Shown piece by piece: positions 6,401 to 9,417 of a stretch of DNA of 9,417 bases. This DNA is from a bacterium (GTDB lineage: Bacteria > JAUVQV01 > DATDCY01): the NCBI GenBank assembly GCA_036524115.1, contig DATDCY010000090.1:1-9417 (forward strand), written 5' to 3'. Both the position numbers and the translations under genes were made by a program. Each line of letters begins with the position of its first letter. Position 1 is the first letter of the stretch. A model generated the notes under the pieces. The model was not told the DNA's origin, made no database searches, and saw only the letters and a list, made by a program, of their open reading frames with translations.

Positions 6401-7420
6401 CTAGGGGGCCAGCGTCGCCGCGTCGCCTTCCCAGCGGAAGGGCTCGTCGCCGGCGCCGTCGCAGATCTCCGTGAAGAGCGAGACGAGCTCCGGGTCGAAC
6501 TGCGCGCGGGCGCAGCGCTGGATCTCGGCGAGCGCGTCGCCGCGGCAGCGCGCCGTGCGGTAGGCGCGCGACGAGGTGATGGCGTCGTAGGTGTCGGCGA
6601 TCGCGATGATCCGCGAGCCCAGCGGGATGCGCTCGCCGGCGAGGCCGGCGGGGTACCCGCGGCCGTCGTAGCTCTCGTGGTGGTGGCGGACGATCGGCAG
6701 CGTCCCGCGGAGGAAATCCAGCGGCTCGATGATCTGCACGCCGCGCTCGGGGTGCGTGCGGATCACCGAGTACTCCTCGTCGGTCAGCCGCGCCGGCTTG
6801 CGCAGGATGGTGTCCTCGATGCCGATCTTCCCGACGTCGTGGATGAGCCCCGCCAGCCGCAGCGTCTTGAGCTCGTCGTCGGAGACCCCGACGCGCGCCG
6901 CGATGGTCAGGGCAACCTCGGTCACCCGCCGCGAGTGGCCGGCGGTGTAGGAGTCGCGCTGCTCCAGGACGTTGACCATCGTGCGCAGCACGTTCAGCGA
7001 GTTCTCCTGCAGGCGGCGGTTCTCGATGACGAGAGCGCGGTGCTGCAGGGCCTTCTCGACGGTGGTCTGGATCGTCCCGATGCGGAAGGGCTTGATGAGA
7101 TAGTCGCTGGCCCCGTCCTTGATCGCCTGGACGGCGCCGTCGATGGTCGCGAAGCCGGTGACGATGATCACCTCGGTGTCGGAGACCTCCGACTTGATCT
7201 CGCGCAGGAGCTCGTGCCCGCTGAGGCCCGGCATGTTGATGTCGCTGAGGACCAGCGGCATCCGCCGCTCCCGGAAGATCCGCAGCCCCTCCTGGCCGTC
7301 GGCGGCGGTGACCACCCGGAACCCGATCCCCTCGAGAAAGCACTGGAGGGACTCGGCGATGCTGCGCTCGTCGTCGACGACCAGTATTTCCACCCTGGCG
7401 TCATCCCCGCCCGCCTTCAT
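6401..7420 (-). CDS. HD-GYP response regulator, probable cyclic di-GMP phosphodiesterase
   Basis: This 339-residue protein joins an N-terminal receiver domain (about 11-125) to a C-terminal HD-GYP domain (about 145-320), the RpfG-type layout. The receiver has Asp16-Asp17, phospho-acceptor Asp60 in LSDINMPG, Thr88 and Lys110 in IKPF. The HD-GYP domain shows GHSRRV (161-166), the HD pair His194-Asp195 in LIHDVGKIG, His223, HHHES (247-250 plus), and DGRGYP with Gly255-Tyr256-Pro257, then IADTYDAITSSRAYR (274-288). All metal-binding and signature residues are present, so hydrolysis of cyclic di-GMP is expected. ATG at 7420 follows GGAGGGGG and a good promoter; the much longer open frame to 9115 is the antisense of argS and not real. 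No cognate kinase is adjacent. The nearest kinase (115-1059) already has its own regulator. The following gene is a diheme cytochrome. Confidence 0.95.
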   Translation of the reverse strand: MKAGGDDARVEILVVDDERSIAESLQCFLEGIGFRVVTAADGQEGLRIFRERRMPLVLSDINMPGLSGHELLREIKSEVSDTEVIIVTGFATIDGAVQAIKDGASDYLIKPFRIGTIQTTVEKALQHRALVIENRRLQENSLNVLRTMVNVLEQRDSYTAGHSRRVTEVALTIAARVGVSDDELKTLRLAGLIHDVGKIGIEDTILRKPARLTDEEYSVIRTHPERGVQIIEPLDFLRGTLPIVRHHHESYDGRGYPAGLAGERIPLGSRIIAIADTYDAITSSRAYRTARCRGDALAEIQRCARAQFDPELVSLFTEICDGAGDEPFRWEGDAATLAP

Positions 7421-7450
7421 CGCGCCCCCTCCGCCCCTGTGCCGCACCGC

Positions 7451-7479
7451 AGTGTAGACGGCGCGACCGTCGCTGGCAA
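7451..7479 (-). promoter_or_regulatory. Promoter of the HD-GYP/cytochrome operon
   Basis: On the minus strand TTGCCA (7479-7474) and TACACT (7456-7451) are exactly 17 bp apart, matching 5/6 and 4/6 of the housekeeping consensus. The start near 7444 leaves a leader of about 24 bases holding the GGAGGGGG ribosome site (7432-7425). Confidence 0.65.
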
Positions 7480-7511
7480 GTGCCGCGCGGGCCGCGCGCG
7501 CGGCGCGACTC

Positions 7512-7540
7512 TTTCCTTCCGGGCTCCGGGCCGCTATACT
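7512..7540 (+). promoter_or_regulatory. Candidate promoter of argS
   Basis: TATACT (7535-7540) matches the -10 consensus at 5/6. The -35 position 17 bp upstream is TTTCCT (7512-7517), only 3/6. The predicted start near 7547 gives a leader of about 33 bases with CGGAGGG (7565-7571) before the GTG at 7580. It is back to back with the HD-GYP promoter. Confidence 0.5.
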
Positions 7541-7579
7541 GAAACGCTGAAAAACGGCGTCCACCCGGAGGGTTACCCC

Positions 7580-9253
7580 GTGAAACAGGAGTTGGCGGCC
7601 CACGTCGGCGCGGCGGTCGCGAAGGTCGCAGCGGACCGCGGCCTCCAGTGGCGGCCTGACCCCGCGGGCCTGATCGAGCAGTGCCGCGACGAGCGTTTCG
7701 GCGACTTCACCACCAGCGCGGCGATGGAGCTGGCCTCGCGCGCGGTCGGTCGCAAGATCCCGCCGCGCGAGTTGGGCCAGGCCATCCTCGCCGCCCTCCC
7801 CGCGGGCGACGGGTTGATCGCGAAGGCCGAGGTCGCCGGCCCGGGATTCATCAACATCACCATCCGGCGCGAGCGCTGGCTGGCGGCGCTCGCCGGCATC
7901 GCCGCGCAGGACGCCGCGTACGGCCGCTCGGACCTCGGCCAGGGCCGCCGCGTCCAGGTCGAGTTCGTCAGCGCCAACCCGACCGGGCCGCTGCACCTCG
8001 GGCACGGCCGCGGGGCCGCCGTCGGCGACATCCTCTGCCGCGTGCTCGAGGCCACGGGCCACGCGGTCGTCCGCGAGTTCTACGTCAACGACGCGGGCCG
8101 CCAGGTCGAGACGCTCGCGCGCTCCGTCCTCGCCCGCTGCCGCGAGCAGCTCGGCGGCGAGGCGCGCTTCCCCGAGGACGGCTACAAGGGCGACTACGTC
8201 CGCGACCTCGCGCGCGACGCCGTCGCGCGGCACGGCGCCTCCCTGCTCGCGCTGCCCGACGAGCAGGCGCCGGCCACGCTCGGCGAGGAGGCGATGGCGA
8301 CCATCCTCGCCTGGATCCGGCGCGACCTCGAGGCCTTCGGCGTGCGCTTCGACGTCTGGTTCTCGGAGCGCTCGCTCTACCGGCCGGGCGCCTGGGAGGC
8401 CCTGGTGGAGCAGCTGCGCGCGCGCGACCTGCTGTTCGAGCAGGAGGGCGCCCTGTGGTTCCGCTCCACCGCCTTCGGCGACGACAAGGACCGCGTCGTG
8501 GTCAAGAACGACGGCAGCCGCACCTACCTGGCCTCCGACATCCTCTACCACGCGGACAAGTTCCGCCGCGGCTTCGAGCGCGTGATCGACATCTGGGGGG
8601 CCGACCACCACGGCTACATCCCGCGGATGCAGGCGGTCGTGCAGGCGCTCGGGCAGCCCGCGGACGCGCTCGCGGTGCGGCTGATCCAGCTCGTGACGCT
8701 GACCCGCGGCGGCAAGGCCGTCGCGATGGGCAAGCGCGAGGGCGAGTTCACGACGCTGGCCGAGGTGGTCGCGGAGGTGGGCGCCGACGCCGCGCGCTTC
8801 TTCTTCGTCACCCGCCGCTGCGAGAGCCACCTCGAGTTCGACCTCGAGCTGGCCAAGGCGAAGACGGCGGACAACCCGGTCTTCTACGTGCAGTACGCGC
8901 ACGCGCGCATCGCCAGCATCTTCCGCACGCAGGCCGAGCGCGGCGCGGGCGGCCTCGACGACGCCGGGGCGGATCTCGAGCGGCTGGCCCTGCCCGAGGA
9001 GCTCTCGCTCATCAAGCGGGCCGCATCCTTCCCGGACGTTCTCGCCGCCTGTGCGCGCGGCCTGGAGCCGCACCCGCTCGCGCAGTACCTCGTGGGGCTC
9101 GCCGCGGCGTTCCACGGCTACTACAACCGCGTGCGCGTCATCTCCGAGGACGTCGAGACCAGCCGGGCCCGCCTCGCCCTGGCGCGCGGGGTCGGGGTCG
9201 TGCTGCGCAACGGCCTCGGGCTCATGGGCGTCCCGGCCCCGGACCAGATGTGA
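7580..9253 (+). CDS. argS: Arginyl-tRNA synthetase (class I)
   Basis: This 557-residue cytoplasmic enzyme charges tRNA-Arg with arginine using ATP. The N-terminal Add1 domain is present (about 1-100, with GDFTTSAAMELA and GPGFINI). The catalytic Rossmann domain follows, with VEFVSANPTGPLHLGHGRG (127-145) containing the HIGH-type motif His139-Leu-Gly-His142. Also present are EFYVNDAGRQ (166-175), IWGADHHGYIPRM (338-350) and a KMSKS-equivalent VAMGKREGEF (381-390). The C-terminal anticodon-binding domain includes NPVFYVQYAHARI (432-444) and ends in the usual GLMGVPAPDQM style. The start is GTG at 7580, preceded by CGGAGGG at about 8 bp; it fits the family's usual length of about 550 residues, while the open frame further upstream is antisense to the HD-GYP gene. 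Position 384 is Gly where many ArgS have Ser, a mild variant. The next gene overlaps the stop by 4 bp. Confidence 0.97.
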   Translation: MKQELAAHVGAAVAKVAADRGLQWRPDPAGLIEQCRDERFGDFTTSAAMELASRAVGRKIPPRELGQAILAALPAGDGLIAKAEVAGPGFINITIRRERWLAALAGIAAQDAAYGRSDLGQGRRVQVEFVSANPTGPLHLGHGRGAAVGDILCRVLEATGHAVVREFYVNDAGRQVETLARSVLARCREQLGGEARFPEDGYKGDYVRDLARDAVARHGASLLALPDEQAPATLGEEAMATILAWIRRDLEAFGVRFDVWFSERSLYRPGAWEALVEQLRARDLLFEQEGALWFRSTAFGDDKDRVVVKNDGSRTYLASDILYHADKFRRGFERVIDIWGADHHGYIPRMQAVVQALGQPADALAVRLIQLVTLTRGGKAVAMGKREGEFTTLAEVVAEVGADAARFFFVTRRCESHLEFDLELAKAKTADNPVFYVQYAHARIASIFRTQAERGAGGLDDAGADLERLALPEELSLIKRAASFPDVLAACARGLEPHPLAQYLVGLAAAFHGYYNRVRVISEDVETSRARLALARGVGVVLRNGLGLMGVPAPDQM

Positions 9254-9417
9254 CCAGGTCGGCCGTCGCGACGGATCGGAGCGGGCCCCGGCCGCTGCGG
9301 GTGGGGGCGGCGCTCGCGGGCGTCGTCCTCGCGGCGGTCGCGCTCTTCAGCCTCGGCGTGATGACCGGCTCGCGGGTGGCGCGGCGCGCGCCCGAACCGG
9401 CGGCGTCCGCCCCGGCC
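9250..9417 (+). CDS. N-terminus of a single-pass membrane protein, possibly SPOR-domain (partial)
   Basis: A GTG at 9250 overlaps the argS stop codon (GTGA) and opens a frame of 56 codons that runs off the right edge. It encodes a basic N-terminal tail, one hydrophobic segment (about residues 18-40, ending FSLGVMTGSRVARR) and the beginning of an Ala/Pro-rich stretch, the usual pattern of a type II inner-membrane protein with a periplasmic linker. In several deltaproteobacteria argS is followed by a SPOR-domain (peptidoglycan-binding) protein with just this kind of start, so that is my guess. The SPOR domain itself would lie outside the window. There is no clear Shine-Dalgarno, so coupling to argS translation is likely. 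An in-frame ATG at residue 38 is too late for the membrane segment. Confidence 0.6.
   Translation, partial: MTRSAVATDRSGPRPLRVGAALAGVVLAAVALFSLGVMTGSRVARRAPEPAASAPA

Noticed and set aside
6677-7579. A 301-residue N-terminal extension of ArgS
   Set aside because: It is antisense to the HD-GYP gene. Normal ArgS length, the GGAGGG ribosome site and the promoter all support the GTG at 7580.
6401-9115. A 904-codon open frame on the minus strand as one giant gene
   Set aside because: Only its last 339 codons (from 7420) are real HD-GYP regulator. The rest is the antisense of argS, has low-complexity Arg/Ala/Asp/Glu-rich content, and spans two promoters.

Overview
The window is very GC-rich (I judge around 70%). 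It holds eight complete protein-coding genes, one partial gene at the right edge, and no recognisable RNA genes, insertion sequences or CRISPR arrays. The style suggests a free-living Gram-negative bacterium of the old deltaproteobacterial grade (Desulfobacterota, Myxococcota or NC10-like). Indications are an LsrF-type thiolase/aldolase, a membrane-anchored multihaem-style c-type cytochrome, an HD-GYP response regulator, a bacterial TMTC-like TPR membrane protein, and argS followed by a small membrane-anchored protein. The phylum is inferred, not proven.

Layout: (1) 115-1772, plus strand: a two-gene two-component system, a histidine kinase without an extracytoplasmic sensor domain followed by an OmpR/PhoB-type response regulator, overlapping by 4 bp. 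(2) 5499-1776, minus strand: a probable three-gene operon of an LsrF-like class I aldolase/thiolase, a zinc-dependent medium-chain dehydrogenase, and a polytopic TPR protein of the TMTC/GT-C type. It is driven by a textbook sigma70-like promoter (TTGACA, 17 bp, TATAAC) with a GC hairpin in the leader. It converges on the two-component system with 3 bp between the stop codons. (3) 5709-5966, plus strand: a small conserved-looking 85-residue protein with its own promoter, divergent from lsrF. (4) 5967-6125: a convergent intergenic region with several perfect hairpins. (5) 7420-6126, minus strand: an HD-GYP response regulator and a small diheme cytochrome c, probably one operon. (6) 7580-9253, plus strand: argS, divergent from the HD-GYP gene, followed with a 4-bp overlap by the start of a single-pass membrane protein running off the window.

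Functionally this is core (argS) plus signalling and accessory genes. The less ordinary points are an LsrF homologue without any AI-2 (lsr) neighbours but paired with an NAD-type dehydrogenase, a c-di-GMP phosphodiesterase-type regulator co-oriented with a tiny diheme cytochrome, and a hairpin-dense convergent intergenic region. I did not find clear evidence of a wholly new defence or mobile system. The long open frames opposite the real genes are products of the GC-rich codon usage.
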